Shown here: positions 27,310-36,448 of the stretch, in pieces
How positions within the stretch are numbered: position 1 is the stretch's first letter
How the letters are laid out: each line of letters starts with the position of its first letter
Source of the DNA: JBDNJM01 sp041687755
GTDB taxonomy: Bacteria; Planctomycetota; UBA1135; GCA-002686595
NCBI GenBank assembly: GCA_041687755.1
Contig: JBDNJM010000191.1
Coordinates: forward strand, 1-64,000
Direction of reading: 5' to 3'
Length of the DNA: 64,000 nt
The notes under the pieces: model-generated
Told to the model about the DNA's origin: nothing
Seen by the model: only the letters and a program-made list of their open reading frames with translations
The model's database searches: none
Position numbers and translations under genes: made by a program

Positions 27310-28319
27310 GCGACTCGACTGAAGCTGCGGTGGCGCCCCCTTCGGTCGGCATGGCGTACGGGCGGCTCGTGCGCCTTTCTCTGTTCCCTTCGGCGGTCGC
27401 CGACGCGGGGCTCGGCCTGTTGGTCGGTTTCGGGGCTTTTCCGAACGACTGGCGCGCCGCCCTGGCGCCGGCAGCGGCGCTCTGCGTCTATCACGGGGGC
27501 ATGGCGCTAAACGACTGGGCGGACGCCGAGCGGGACGCGGTGGACAACCCGAGTCGACCGATTCCGTCGGGCGCGATCTCCCGCGCTGCGGCACTGCGCC
27601 TTAGCCTGCTGCTGCTTGCCATCGGCCCCCTGCTGGCGCTGTTGGTCGGGCCCGGGCCAGCCGTGGCCTACGCCCTCACGGGCGCCCTCGCCGCCGGCTA
27701 CGACCTGATCGGTCGGGGCGCGTGGACGGGCCCCCTGCTGCTGGCCGGCGCGCGCGTCGCTAACGTCGCGAGCGCCGCTTGCCTGGGCGCGGCCCTTTCC
27801 GGACGCGACCTGCTGCAGCCGCCGCGCGGCGATCGACTCGGCTCGATTGAGTTTGTGCTGCTGCTGGGTGTGCCGCTGTTCTTCTACGGCCAATACGTCT
27901 TCCGGGTCTCCCGCCTCGCCCTGACCGAGGACGACCCGCGGCCGGGCAACCACGCCGTCGTGCGCGGTCACCTGCTGCGCGCGTTGGTACCCGGCGGAGC
28001 GCTCGCCGGCGCGATTCTGTCCCTGCTGATCGGCCACTCGCTCCTGCTCACGGGTCTTGGCTTGGTCGTCGGCCTAACGCTGGAGATCGGCAGCGGCCTG
28101 CGCTTGCTGGAACGGGTGCCCGACGCGCCATCGCCCGAGCAACACGCCGCGGGCGTCCCCGTGCAGCCGCTTGTCGGCGGCCTGCTGCGGCGCCTGCTGT
28201 TGTTCAGCGCTGCCGCGTGCATGGCCTGCGGCCTGCTCGCCGGCTGGGTCATGGCCGGGCTGATCCTCTGTGGCTTCCCCGTGGCGGCGCGGCTCAAGCG
28301 GCTCTTCCCGCCCACCTGA
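27306..28319 (+). CDS. UbiA-type prenyltransferase family membrane protein, 337 aa
   Basis: This is a multi-pass membrane protein with the first aspartate-rich prenyl-diphosphate-binding motif (NDWADAERDAVDNPSRPIPSG at about residues 73-93; family form NDxxDxxxD then N..RP). A second region (YDLIGRGAWTGPLL) stands where the second motif normally lies but is poorer in Asp. Members attach isoprenoid chains to quinone, heme or lipid acceptors; the acceptor here cannot be told. It follows dxr and rseP and overlaps rseP by four bases, so isoprenoid synthesis and use are linked in one transcript. Confidence 0.75.
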   Translation: MSDSTEAAVAPPSVGMAYGRLVRLSLFPSAVADAGLGLLVGFGAFPNDWRAALAPAAALCVYHGGMALNDWADAERDAVDNPSRPIPSGAISRAAALRLSLLLLAIGPLLALLVGPGPAVAYALTGALAAGYDLIGRGAWTGPLLLAGARVANVASAACLGAALSGRDLLQPPRGDRLGSIEFVLLLGVPLFFYGQYVFRVSRLALTEDDPRPGNHAVVRGHLLRALVPGGALAGAILSLLIGHSLLLTGLGLVVGLTLEIGSGLRLLERVPDAPSPEQHAAGVPVQPLVGGLLRRLLLFSAAACMACGLLAGWVMAGLILCGFPVAARLKRLFPPT

Positions 28320-28343
28320 TCCGCCCGCCCATCGGATCCAACC

Positions 28344-28380
28344 GGGGATCGAGTCGGCTCCATCGGGAGCGCGGATCCCC
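28344..28380. terminator. candidate bidirectional terminator between converging genes
   Basis: GGGGATC at 28344-28350 pairs with GATCCCC at 28374-28380. An inner perfect hairpin GCTCC-ATCG-GGAGC lies at 28357-28370. It sits in the 70-base gap between the stop codons of the prenyltransferase and the CCA-adding enzyme. No U-run is present on either strand. Confidence 0.45.
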
Positions 28381-28389
28381 CAGCGCGCG

Positions 28390-29646
28390 TCAGAGCTGTT
28401 TTCGGAGCCAGGCCTCGGCCTCGTCCCGCTTGCTGACCTGGCCCTCGAGCTGCGCGTCTTCCAGCTCGGCCAACAGCCGACCGAGGCGTGGGCCCCGCTC
28501 CACGCCGGCGGCCATCAAGGCGGCCGCGTCGAGCAGGATCTTCGGATGCCGTTGGTCTGCCGGCACTTCCGCGGCGCAGGCGCGCGCGGCGCCGAGCTGC
28601 TCCGAGGTCGGCCGGTTCAACAATTCGGCCGTGGCTGCAGCGAGAGCGAAGACTAGGCCGTCCTGGGTGGCGCGTAAGCGGCGCAAGAGCGCCGCGCGTT
28701 GCGGCAGGGTTCCGCCGTCGAGGGCGATCGCGGCGCGCGCCCGGAGCAGGTCCAGGACGGCCGTGCGCCGTTCGCGGCTGGGCTTGAGGGCGTCCAAGGC
28801 CGCCGCGGGGTCGGCGCCCGCATCGTCGAGTTCGACCAACAGCGCGGCCAGTCCCAGGACGGGCCCCGGCGGGTCGGGCAGGGCTTCGAATAGGGCCGCG
28901 GACCGCGCGTGCTCGACGCGGGTCAAAGCGGGCCAGGCGAACGGCAGCGCCCCGAGCGCCTCCAGCTCCGCGATGGCGCGGGCCGATCCGGGGCGCTCAA
29001 ACATGCCGTCCAGCTCGTGGGCGGTGCGTTCAGCGCTGATGCCGCGCAGGAGCGACGCCTTGGAGCGTGCGGCGCGCGCCGTGCCGGCCTCGATCTCCAG
29101 GCCGAAGCGCGCGGCGAAGCGCGCCAGCCGCAAGACCCGCAGGGCGTCCTCTTCGAAGCGCTCCGCGGGCTCGCCGATAGCGCGCAGGCGGCCCTGCTCC
29201 AGGTCTGCGAGGCCGCCCGTGGGATCGCGAAGTTCGTCCGTCAGCGGGTCCAGGTACAGCGCGTTGCAGGTGAAGTCGCGTCGCCGGGCGTCCACCTCGG
29301 GGCTGTCCGAGTACTCCACGGAGTCCGGGTGGCGGCCGTCGCTGTACTCGCGTTCGGATCGGAACGTCGTGAGCTCGATGGAGGGCCCGCCGGTGAACGC
29401 GGGCGGCAGGACCATGGTCCCGAAGGCCGCGCCGACGCCGATGGCCGCTGGGAACCATTTGGCGATCTGGGCGGGGACGGCCGCCGAGGCCAGATCCGCG
29501 TCGTCGGGCGCCCGCCCCAGGGCGAGGTCGCGCACCGCGCCGCCCACCAGCCAGGCTTGCACCCCATGGTCGGCCAGTGCACCAGCGCAGCGCTCCACGG
29601 CGCGCAGCAGATCGGGCGGCAGGTCCTTGGCGGTCGGTCGCAGCAT
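28390..29646 (-). CDS. CCA tRNA nucleotidyltransferase / poly(A) polymerase family protein, 418 aa
   Basis: This enzyme adds or repairs the CCA end of tRNA. The class II nucleotidyltransferase head is clear: WLVGGAVRDLALGRAPDDAD with the metal-binding Asp pair, then ARRRDFTCNALYLD, then RFEEDALRVLRLARFAARFG and the ISAERTAHEL helix. The C-terminal 200 residues are helical, as usual. From sequence alone it cannot be separated from an A-adding or CC-adding variant, so no symbol is given. The gene converges on the prenyltransferase and diverges from the next gene across 85 bases. Confidence 0.88.
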   Translation of the reverse strand: MLRPTAKDLPPDLLRAVERCAGALADHGVQAWLVGGAVRDLALGRAPDDADLASAAVPAQIAKWFPAAIGVGAAFGTMVLPPAFTGGPSIELTTFRSEREYSDGRHPDSVEYSDSPEVDARRRDFTCNALYLDPLTDELRDPTGGLADLEQGRLRAIGEPAERFEEDALRVLRLARFAARFGLEIEAGTARAARSKASLLRGISAERTAHELDGMFERPGSARAIAELEALGALPFAWPALTRVEHARSAALFEALPDPPGPVLGLAALLVELDDAGADPAAALDALKPSRERRTAVLDLLRARAAIALDGGTLPQRAALLRRLRATQDGLVFALAAATAELLNRPTSEQLGAARACAAEVPADQRHPKILLDAAALMAAGVERGPRLGRLLAELEDAQLEGQVSKRDEAEAWLRKQL

Positions 29647-29731
29647 CCGGGCAGCCTAGCTGGGGTCCCCATCGGGCCACAAGCCGCGTGCCTCCCGAGC
29701 GAGCCTGGAATTCGGCCGCTCCGGATCTACA

Positions 29732-30334
29732 GTGTCCAACGTGCAGCTGCTCCCCTCCCGTCGCGCGTTCCTCCAGGCCGCCCCGTCACGCCTCGGCGTC
29801 AGCACTTCTTCAAAGCTCGTTCTGGGGGCCGTGGCGGCCGTCTTGCTGTTTGTCTCCCTGAGCCGCCTGCACATTTTCGCGGTTCACGAGAACGAGCGCG
29901 ACGCCGTGCGGCTGCTGCGCAGCTTGGGCCCTCGAGCCGTCGAGGCCGCCGCCGCCACGCTGCCCGCTTCCTCCCCACCGAACGCGCAGTCGATCCTGGC
30001 CGATGCAGTTGCCTCGGAACGGCTCAACGACGTGGGCTGGATCGAGCAGGGCCGCGCGCTGCGGCGCCACGGCTATCTGTTCGGGATGCAGCGGGCCGAG
30101 GACGGCGCCTGGTGCCTCATGGCCTGGCCCTGGAACCAGGGGCGCACGGGGAAGGCGGCCTTCGTGTTCCACCCCACGCTCGGCCTGCGCGGTCATCCGA
30201 ACTCCGACGCCATCTGGAGTGGCCCGAGCCTCCTAGATGAGGCTGCAGGTCTGGCCATCGAACACGAGACGATCGACCCGACCGCCTGGCTCGAAGTCGG
30301 CTCGGACCTCGCCGACCCGCTGCAGCCGGACTAG
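29732..30334 (+). CDS. membrane-anchored hypothetical protein, 200 aa
   Basis: The start is GTG 29732, with a second GTG at 29741 as alternative. Residues 27-45 form one hydrophobic segment (KLVLGAVAAVLLFVSLSRL). A helical stretch (ENERDAVRLLRSLGPRAVEA) and a compact domain with GYLFGMQRAEDGAWCLMAWP follow. The layout is that of a single-pass protein with an exported C-terminal domain. The family is not recognised. It stands alone between the CCA-adding enzyme (divergent) and the HEAT lipoprotein (convergent). Confidence 0.6.
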   Translation: MSNVQLLPSRRAFLQAAPSRLGVSTSSKLVLGAVAAVLLFVSLSRLHIFAVHENERDAVRLLRSLGPRAVEAAAATLPASSPPNAQSILADAVASERLNDVGWIEQGRALRRHGYLFGMQRAEDGAWCLMAWPWNQGRTGKAAFVFHPTLGLRGHPNSDAIWSGPSLLDEAAGLAIEHETIDPTAWLEVGSDLADPLQPD

Positions 30335-30372
30335 CCGCGCCCAGCGGGCTCCCGAACGTTACCGCTCTGGGG

Positions 30373-32136
30373 TCAATACCAGGTGGCGAGCAGGCACCAG
30401 AAGCCTTCGCGCGCCAGACCCTCGACACGGGCGGCCGCGCGCTTGATCGCGGGAGCGGCGATGTCGGCCGGGCCAAGGTTGGCGAGCAGCGAGGCGGCGT
30501 AAAGGCGTTCGAAGGGGTCGATATCAGAGTCGGCCTCGACGTGCTTGAGGATCACCTTGCGCGCGTACTCGTCGCGATCGGCCGCGATAGCGAACAGCAG
30601 GTCCAGCCGGCGTTGGGAGTCGGTCTCGACGGCGAGGCGCTCCACGACTCGGGCGCGCCCCGCGTCGCCGGTGCTGGCGAGCTGCAGGGCGACCCAGTGA
30701 TGGGCGCGCAAGGAGTCGATGTGCCCCTCGGCCTCGGAGGCCAGTTCGAGCAGCAGGTCGGCGCTCTCGGCCAGCGGGATCTGACCCAGGGTCGTGGCGA
30801 ACTTAACCTTTTCGGTCAGCGGTCGATCCTTGAGCGCTTCCCACTCGGGCGCCACCTGGGCGAAGGCGCGACGCGCAAGGTTCGGTTTCTCGCGCATGCG
30901 CGCGCGCAGCTCCGGCAGCACGAGTTCTAGGTCTCGGCGTTGCCCGCCGGCCAGCCGCGAGAGGGCGAGGTCGATCGAGGTGGGATCGTCCAAGCGCATG
31001 CCGATGACCACGGCCGCGTCTCGAATCTCGCGCACGGGGTCGTCGTGGGCCCGGGCGATAGCGCGCAGGGCGCGGTCGAGCACCTCGACCTGGGCTTCGC
31101 GATCGCGCCCTTCGACGTCCACCTGCGCGGCCTGCTCGGCGAGCAGAGTCATGGCGGCGAGGCGTCCTTCGGCGTCGGGGTCGGTGGCCGCGGCCGCCTC
31201 GACCAGCTCCCAGAGTCCCCCGGCGGTAGCCGCCCGCATCGCTGAGACGCGCAGGGTGATGTCACCGGTGGTGAGCGACTCCTCGAGGAAGCGCTGGCTG
31301 GCTTCGTCGCCGTTGCGCGCAAGCGCGGCGTGCAAGTACACGGCGTAGGGCGCTCCCATGCTGCCGACGCGCTCGCGAAACTGATCGAGGCGTTCCGAAG
31401 TGTCGGAGGTCGCGAGGTGCGGCAGCGCGACCTGCCACTGGATCGTGAGGCCCGGCTGGTCCAGCATCGCCAGGAACAGGTCCGCGGAGCGCTCCGCGTC
31501 GAGGCGCTGCAGTGCGTTGATGCCCTCGTCGGCAGCGGTGTTGAGCAAATTGAAGGCAACCGCGTTCGAGATCCGACCGTACAGGTCCGGCATGCGCTCC
31601 AACAGGATCGGATCGAACACCCGACCTTCGAGGGCGCGCATGGCTTGGGCGCGGATGGCGCCGTCGGTGTGGGTCAGCGCCTCCGCCAGAATCAGCGTCG
31701 CGGAGTCGGATGGGTTGAGCGCGATGGCGTCGAGCGTGCCGCGCAGGCGGGGCAGGCCGATGGCGGACGTCTCGTCCTCGCGATAGCGGCGCTCGAGCGC
31801 CTCCATCGAGCGCTCCCCCATGGCACCCAGCTCTTCCCGCGCGCGCTTGAGCGCGACGCCGTAGCCGCGGTCGAGTTTTTCGAGCAGCACGTCCAGCGGA
31901 TCGGCGAGGTTGCGGTCGTAGGCACCGGACTGGTCGCAGGCCTCGAGCAGCTGGAGGATCCGCGAGTCCTGGGACAGGTCGAACGTGACGACTTCCTCCG
32001 CGGGCGCATCGGGGGCCCCGGCGCCGGGGGCCTTCGTACCGGGACCGCAGCCGACCGAGACGGCGAGCAGCCCGCCGCACAGGAGGGTGGCGAGAGCCCG
32101 GGGTCGAGCGAGTCGGGAGCCGGCGGAGAGCTTCAT
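30373..32136 (-). CDS. HEAT-repeat lipoprotein, 587 aa
   Basis: The N-terminus has a signal peptide with the lipobox-like LLAVSVGC, so the protein is probably lipidated. The remainder is helical and repeat-built (LRGTLDAIALNPSDSATLIL, ALTHTDGAIRAQAMRALEGR, AIARAHDDPVREIRDAAVVI), resembling HEAT repeats. It is the last gene of the long leftward series; its ATG overlaps the TolC stop (ATGA). A lipoprotein scaffold encoded with an outer-membrane channel suggests an envelope role. The two secreted HEAT-repeat proteins at 13137-17845 share the fold but not the linker. Confidence 0.75.
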   Translation of the reverse strand: MKLSAGSRLARPRALATLLCGGLLAVSVGCGPGTKAPGAGAPDAPAEEVVTFDLSQDSRILQLLEACDQSGAYDRNLADPLDVLLEKLDRGYGVALKRAREELGAMGERSMEALERRYREDETSAIGLPRLRGTLDAIALNPSDSATLILAEALTHTDGAIRAQAMRALEGRVFDPILLERMPDLYGRISNAVAFNLLNTAADEGINALQRLDAERSADLFLAMLDQPGLTIQWQVALPHLATSDTSERLDQFRERVGSMGAPYAVYLHAALARNGDEASQRFLEESLTTGDITLRVSAMRAATAGGLWELVEAAAATDPDAEGRLAAMTLLAEQAAQVDVEGRDREAQVEVLDRALRAIARAHDDPVREIRDAAVVIGMRLDDPTSIDLALSRLAGGQRRDLELVLPELRARMREKPNLARRAFAQVAPEWEALKDRPLTEKVKFATTLGQIPLAESADLLLELASEAEGHIDSLRAHHWVALQLASTGDAGRARVVERLAVETDSQRRLDLLFAIAADRDEYARKVILKHVEADSDIDPFERLYAASLLANLGPADIAAPAIKRAAARVEGLAREGFWCLLATWY

Positions 32137-33881
32137 TCAGGAGCTAGGGTTGGATCTAGAACGCGTAGTTCCTCAGGGGTCGGCGCCGTCAGGGAAACCT
32201 GTTCGCTCAGGCGACCCTCGGCGCGCTTGAGAGCGGCCTCGGCCTTGGCAAAGTCGGCCTGGGCGCGCTTTTCGGACGACAGCGCCTCGGCCAGCTGCTG
32301 CTGAAACTCGAGCACCTGGAAGGTCGTCGAGAAGCCCTCAGTGTAACTCGACTCCTCCGCGCTGAGCTGGCGGCGGGCCAGCTCGCTGGCCTTGGCTGCG
32401 ACGGCCACGATCTCCGCACCATCCTCGAGCCGGCGCACGGCGTCACGGACCTCGGCGAGGACGGTGTTCTCGGACTGCTCGTAGGTTAGCCGCGCCGAGA
32501 TCAGCTCAAGCCGGGCGCGCCGCTCCGCGTTGGCCCGCGTCGCGTTGCCCAGCGGCATGCTGAAGGTCAGCCCGCCGGTCAGGTTCGGAAAGTCGAGGCT
32601 CAAGGAGTCCTCGTACGCGTCGCTGGTGTCCGCGTTGTTGGCGATGCCGCGCGCGTCGAGGCTCAGGTTGAGCTCCGGCAGGCGGTCGATCTCGGCGGCG
32701 CCGAGTCGGGCCTCAGCGATGTCCACCTCAAGTCGGCGCTGGTTCAGCTCCGGCCGGAACTCGAGCGCCCGCCCGAGCGAGCGCCGCCACTGCAGGCCGT
32801 CGGCGGCGTCGAGCCGCTCGGGGAGCGGAGTGCGCGGCACGATCGGCAGCTCCCACAGGCCTAGAAATTCTTCGAAGGACTCCTGGCTGCCGCCCTCGCG
32901 GCGAAACAGCACGCTCTTCAAGGTGTCCATCGTGCTGTCGACCTCCGTCTGAGCGAGCAGCAGCTGGTTCTCTTGGCTCGCGACGTTGGTTTCGGCCTGG
33001 AGCACGTCGACCTCGGTCCCCACGCCGACCTTGAGGCGCTCGGCGTTCTGCTCGAGCTGACGGTTGCCCAACTGCACCGAGATCTCGCGCACGCGCAGTT
33101 GCTCGAGCGCGGCGACCAGGTCCCAGTAGGCGTTCGAGACCTCGAGCAGCAGCGTCTCCCGCTGCTCCCTCAACGCCTCACGGCTGGCGCGCCACTGGAT
33201 CTCAGAGACGTGCTGTTCGACCGTCGCGCTGCGCGATCCGCGTCCGCGCAACAGGGGCTGCAGGTAGGTCGCGAACAGCGTGCTGTCGGTGAACTCACCT
33301 GCGGTCAGCTGGTTGTTGGTTTCGGTGTTCGTGGACTGAAAGCCGAGGTCGAACGTGCCGCCCCAGGTGAAGGGCTTGGAGATCGACGTCTGCCACGAGG
33401 TCTGGGTGACGTCGAGGACGTCGACACCCCCCGTGATGAAGTCGTTGGCCTGCGGAATCTCGGCGTCCACGTACTGGCCGCTGGCGTTGAACACGGGGTC
33501 GAAGGCGCCCCAGCTCCCTAGCGAGCCGACACGCTGGGCTTCCGAGTTCACCGAGGCGATCTCCAGGCCCAGGCCATTGTCGAGGGCGATGCGCAGGGCG
33601 TCGGAGAGCGACAGGTCCAGCACGCGCCCGTCGGCCCGGTCCGGGTCGCCGGAGCGCGCGGCCAGTTCCTCGAGCGTGGGAACGTTGAACTCGGGCTGCC
33701 GGTTGTCCTGGGCGCCCGGATCGGCCTCTTGGGCGAACGCCAGCGCGCCGAGTGCGAGCGCTGGAGCGAGGGCGAGCCGGGGATGCGCAGTGGCGCGGGA
33801 GCGACGTGACCCGGGGCTTTCGGGTCGGCCAGGGGTTGCGGTCGTCTGCGGACGAGGGGTCGAGGGCTTCAGCGTTCTCAT
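32133..33881 (-). CDS. TolC-family outer-membrane efflux protein, 582 aa
   Basis: This is an outer-membrane channel of the TolC/OEP type, used with inner-membrane pumps for export. A long, basic N-terminal leader precedes the signal segment (LALAPALALGALAFAQ). The core shows the family pattern: LSLSDALRIALDNGLGLEIA, SEIQWRASREALREQRETLL, NAYWDLVAALEQLRV, KVGVGTEVDVLQAETNVASQ and the second half with RPELNQRRLEVDIAEARLG, plus a C-terminal coiled-coil (SYTEGFSTTFQVLEFQQQLA). No membrane-fusion or pump gene is next to it. It lies 68 bases after the membrane protein of the sigma factor pair and overlaps the HEAT lipoprotein gene. Confidence 0.88.
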   Translation of the reverse strand: MRTLKPSTPRPQTTATPGRPESPGSRRSRATAHPRLALAPALALGALAFAQEADPGAQDNRQPEFNVPTLEELAARSGDPDRADGRVLDLSLSDALRIALDNGLGLEIASVNSEAQRVGSLGSWGAFDPVFNASGQYVDAEIPQANDFITGGVDVLDVTQTSWQTSISKPFTWGGTFDLGFQSTNTETNNQLTAGEFTDSTLFATYLQPLLRGRGSRSATVEQHVSEIQWRASREALREQRETLLLEVSNAYWDLVAALEQLRVREISVQLGNRQLEQNAERLKVGVGTEVDVLQAETNVASQENQLLLAQTEVDSTMDTLKSVLFRREGGSQESFEEFLGLWELPIVPRTPLPERLDAADGLQWRRSLGRALEFRPELNQRRLEVDIAEARLGAAEIDRLPELNLSLDARGIANNADTSDAYEDSLSLDFPNLTGGLTFSMPLGNATRANAERRARLELISARLTYEQSENTVLAEVRDAVRRLEDGAEIVAVAAKASELARRQLSAEESSYTEGFSTTFQVLEFQQQLAEALSSEKRAQADFAKAEAALKRAEGRLSEQVSLTAPTPEELRVLDPTLAPE

Positions 33882-33949
33882 GCGGGGCCAAGGATAGGCG
33901 ATGCCCCGCCAGGATCTAGCGGCTGGTCCCGATCAGTCCGAGGCCTCGG

Positions 33950-35086
33950 CTAGCGGGAAGAAGGCGCATTCGGCTCGCCGTCGAGCGGGGGCTCGAGGGC
34001 GTCGTCGGCCCACTCCAACCAGGTCCGCCACGGCTCGCTCTCCGTGCGCGAGCGCTCCAGGGAGCGGGCGACTTCGAGCAGGACCGGGCGCCGATCCCAG
34101 GTGGCCAGGGCAAGCGCAGCGCGGGGCTCTACGCCGCTGGGCGCCTTCGGTTTCCAGTAGGCGTCCGGCAACTCGAGCCCCTGGAGCCTTGCCCGCATGA
34201 GCAGTGCCATGCGAACTGCCTGCAGCGGAGCGCTGAGGGTCGCATCTGGAAGCCCGGCGGCACGGGCCAGGCGCATCCGCACCTCGCTGGTCCCGAGGGA
34301 GGAGTTCTCGCGCGTGCGCGCGTCCTCGTCCAGGGCCGCCGCGAGCTGAACCAGCACGACCCGCGGTTCGGCGTCCTCGGTGTCTTGGGGGCCGTCACCG
34401 GACTCCAGCCAGGCGCGCACGGCGCGCTCCAAATCGCCTTCGGTGCCGACCTGTGCGGGAATCGGGACCTCGATCGAGGCGAGCCCGAGTCGCGTCCGGC
34501 GCCGGAACTCGGAGGGCTCCAGCAGGGTCAAGCCCTCCAGATCCTCGAGGCCGAGATCGGCGGGCGTCAGGGGGCCGCGCTCCGGTCGTTCGGGCGACTC
34601 GATGGTGCGCTTCTGCGCCGGGCTGAAGCTCAGCTGAACGGAGCTGGGCGGCCTCTGGGAGGCGATCCACCAGGCGAAGACAGGCAGCGCCAGGAGGTGC
34701 ACGAGCAGGCTCGCGGCGGCGAGCCGCACGAGCGGGCGGTTGCTCAGAGTGCGGGCCCAGTCGCCGGCCAACCCACTGCGGGCCAGCGCTGAGCTGACCT
34801 CGGGCTCGGTCGCTTGGTCTTGCTCAAGGGCCGCGAAGAACGCGGTCTGGACGCGCACAGCCGCCGCTTCGTCCGCCGCGGTCGGCAGCGCCGCGTGCCG
34901 CAGGCGCTGCAGCTCGGCGGCGAGTCCTTCCTCGTGCCCGTTTGGCTCACCGGCCGACGGCGCCTCACCCGCCAAGAGCGCCTCCAGGCGCTGCGCCTCC
35001 GCGGCGTCCGCGCCACGCAAGGGTGTGTCCGGCGACAGCGCCGGATCCGCGGGCGACGCGTCGGTTTCGGGATCGAAAGCGTTCAT
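33950..35086 (-). CDS. single-pass membrane protein, probable anti-sigma factor, 378 aa
   Basis: About 118 cytoplasmic residues are followed by one membrane helix (LVRLAAASLLVHLLALPVFAWW, about residues 119-140) and about 235 exported residues rich in Glu, Leu and Pro. The ATG overlaps the stop of the ECF sigma factor (ATGA). Position and topology are those of an anti-sigma factor, but the usual zinc-binding H-x3-C-x2-C signature is absent. The exported part has no recognised domain. The assignment rests on gene context. Confidence 0.55.
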   Translation of the reverse strand: MNAFDPETDASPADPALSPDTPLRGADAAEAQRLEALLAGEAPSAGEPNGHEEGLAAELQRLRHAALPTAADEAAAVRVQTAFFAALEQDQATEPEVSSALARSGLAGDWARTLSNRPLVRLAAASLLVHLLALPVFAWWIASQRPPSSVQLSFSPAQKRTIESPERPERGPLTPADLGLEDLEGLTLLEPSEFRRRTRLGLASIEVPIPAQVGTEGDLERAVRAWLESGDGPQDTEDAEPRVVLVQLAAALDEDARTRENSSLGTSEVRMRLARAAGLPDATLSAPLQAVRMALLMRARLQGLELPDAYWKPKAPSGVEPRAALALATWDRRPVLLEVARSLERSRTESEPWRTWLEWADDALEPPLDGEPNAPSSR

Positions 35087-35760
35087 CGGGATCGGGCTCC
35101 TCGGCTGCCGCCCAGCGGCAGGGACGACGGGGGGACGGGGCTCTCGTAGGGCGGGCCGGATGCGTTCTCGGCGGCGTTTGTGGCATCTGCGAGCTCCTCG
35201 CCGAGCCCCTCGCGCAGCTTGCGGACCGCATGGAACATGCGCGATTTGATTGTGCCGGTGGGCACCCCGAGGATCGACGCGATTTCGGCGTAGGGCAGCT
35301 CTTGGACCACGCCCAACTCGAACACGAGGCGCTGGGCCTCGGGCAGCTTCGCGAGCTGCACGCGCAGGCGCTCGGCCTCCTCGTGGCGGCTGAGCTGCTC
35401 GACGGCCCCCGGTGTCGGGTCGACGGCCGAGCGCGTCTCGCGCTCATCCTCCGCCGTGACCTGGGAGAGAGCGACCGGGCGCAGGGCGCTGCGCCGCCGT
35501 CGGTCGATCCAGGCGTTGCGGGCGATGCGGAAGCAGTACGCCTCGAACCGCTCGCGGGGCCGGTAGCCGCTCGCTCCCCGAAACAGGCGCAGGAACAGCT
35601 CCTGCACGAGGTCCTCGGCCTCTTCGGCGGCGGCGCCCAGACGGCGATAAAAGCCGATCAGCGATGAGCTATGGGTTTCTACGAAGGTCTCGAACACGGT
35701 GGGGTCCCCGTCGCGCAGGGCGCTGAGTGGGTCCCGCGGCAGGTCAGGGGCAGGACTCAC
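35083..35760 (-). CDS. ECF-type RNA polymerase sigma factor, 225 aa
   Basis: Region 2 is clear (AEDLVQELFLRLFRGASGYR, then AYCFRIARNAWIDRRRR) and binds the core enzyme and the -10 element. Region 4 follows (LPEAQRLVFELGVVQELPYA, then IASILGVPTGTIKSRMFHA), a helix-turn-helix for the -35 element. A Pro/Ser-rich tail of about 35 residues is extra. The gene begins at GTG 35760, inside the end of tsaE (GTGA), and is followed directly by a probable anti-sigma factor. Target promoters cannot be inferred. Confidence 0.9.
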   Translation of the reverse strand: MSPAPDLPRDPLSALRDGDPTVFETFVETHSSSLIGFYRRLGAAAEEAEDLVQELFLRLFRGASGYRPRERFEAYCFRIARNAWIDRRRRSALRPVALSQVTAEDERETRSAVDPTPGAVEQLSRHEEAERLRVQLAKLPEAQRLVFELGVVQELPYAEIASILGVPTGTIKSRMFHAVRKLREGLGEELADATNAAENASGPPYESPVPPSSLPLGGSRGARSR

Positions 35761-36446
35761 GGGGAGTCCTCAACGAGCGGTTCGCCGGGCGGTTCATTGC
35801 TGAGGCCCAATTCTCCGCGCTGGGGGACGGCTGAAGGCTGTTCTCCGCCCTGGGGCACAGCTGAAGGCTGTTCTCCGCCCTGGGGCACAGCTGAAGGCTC
35901 TGGATGGGCCCGCACGGCCTCCAAACCGGCTTCCAGCGCGGCTGAGGGGCGCTCCGAGGGGTCCCCGAGCAGCTCGAAGACGAGCTTGCGGCATTCCTCG
36001 CCCGCGTGCTCCATCCGGATTGCGAGGCGCGGCAGGGGCAGGAACTCCCCCACGTCCCCCGCCCACTCGAGGGCCGCGACGCCCTCGCCTTCGGCGCCCG
36101 GCTCGAGGACCTCGGCCCCGCCGCCGGCCAGGAAGGCCCCCTCGCGGGCGCTCATCCAGGCGTCAAAGTGGTACAGCGGCAGGCGCCCCTCGTGGGCGTG
36201 CATCAGGGTGTAGGTCGGGCTGGCGACCTCGTCTGCTGGCACCCCCAGCCCCGCGGCGAGACCGCGCACGAAGCACGTCTTGCCTGCCCCCATCTCCCCC
36301 GCCAGGGCCAGCACGGCCCCGCGCCCGAGCACCGCGCCGAGCGCTGCGGCCAGGGCTTCGGTCTCCTCGGGCGAGTGCGTTGTGCGATGAACGGGTGTGC
36401 CGTTGCCGGGCTTGCCGGGTTCTGGAGCGTGGGCGGGTCGGGTCAT
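35757..36446 (-). CDS. tsaE: tRNA threonylcarbamoyladenosine biosynthesis ATPase TsaE, 229 aa
   Basis: This is the ATPase partner in formation of t6A37 on ANN-decoding tRNAs, acting with TsaB, TsaC and TsaD. The Walker A loop GEMGAGKTCFVRGLAAGLG, the SPTYTLMHAHEG switch, the LYHFDAWM motif and the ALEWAGDVGEFLP region are all typical. The start is set at ATG 36446 (MTRPAHAPEPG), two bases after the thiL stop. The C-terminal 80 residues exceed the family length and include a tenfold-residue repeat PSAVPQGGEQ in three copies, encoded by a 30-bp minisatellite. The tail overlaps the sigma factor start. Confidence 0.92.
   Translation of the reverse strand: MTRPAHAPEPGKPGNGTPVHRTTHSPEETEALAAALGAVLGRGAVLALAGEMGAGKTCFVRGLAAGLGVPADEVASPTYTLMHAHEGRLPLYHFDAWMSAREGAFLAGGGAEVLEPGAEGEGVAALEWAGDVGEFLPLPRLAIRMEHAGEECRKLVFELLGDPSERPSAALEAGLEAVRAHPEPSAVPQGGEQPSAVPQGGEQPSAVPQRGELGLSNEPPGEPLVEDSP
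35810..35899 (-). repeat. 30-bp tandem repeat in the tsaE tail, about three copies
   Basis: The unit beginning CTGAAGGCTGTTCTCCGCCC occurs at 35831-35860 and 35861-35890, with diverged partial copies on both sides. It encodes the decapeptide PSAVPQGGEQ and is in frame. Confidence 0.9.
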
Positions 36447-36448
36447 GT

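Noticed and set aside
28217..29659. 480-codon Arg/Ser-rich plus-strand frame
   Set aside because: It is antisense to the CCA-adding enzyme, whose motifs are clear. The composition is that of a shadow frame.
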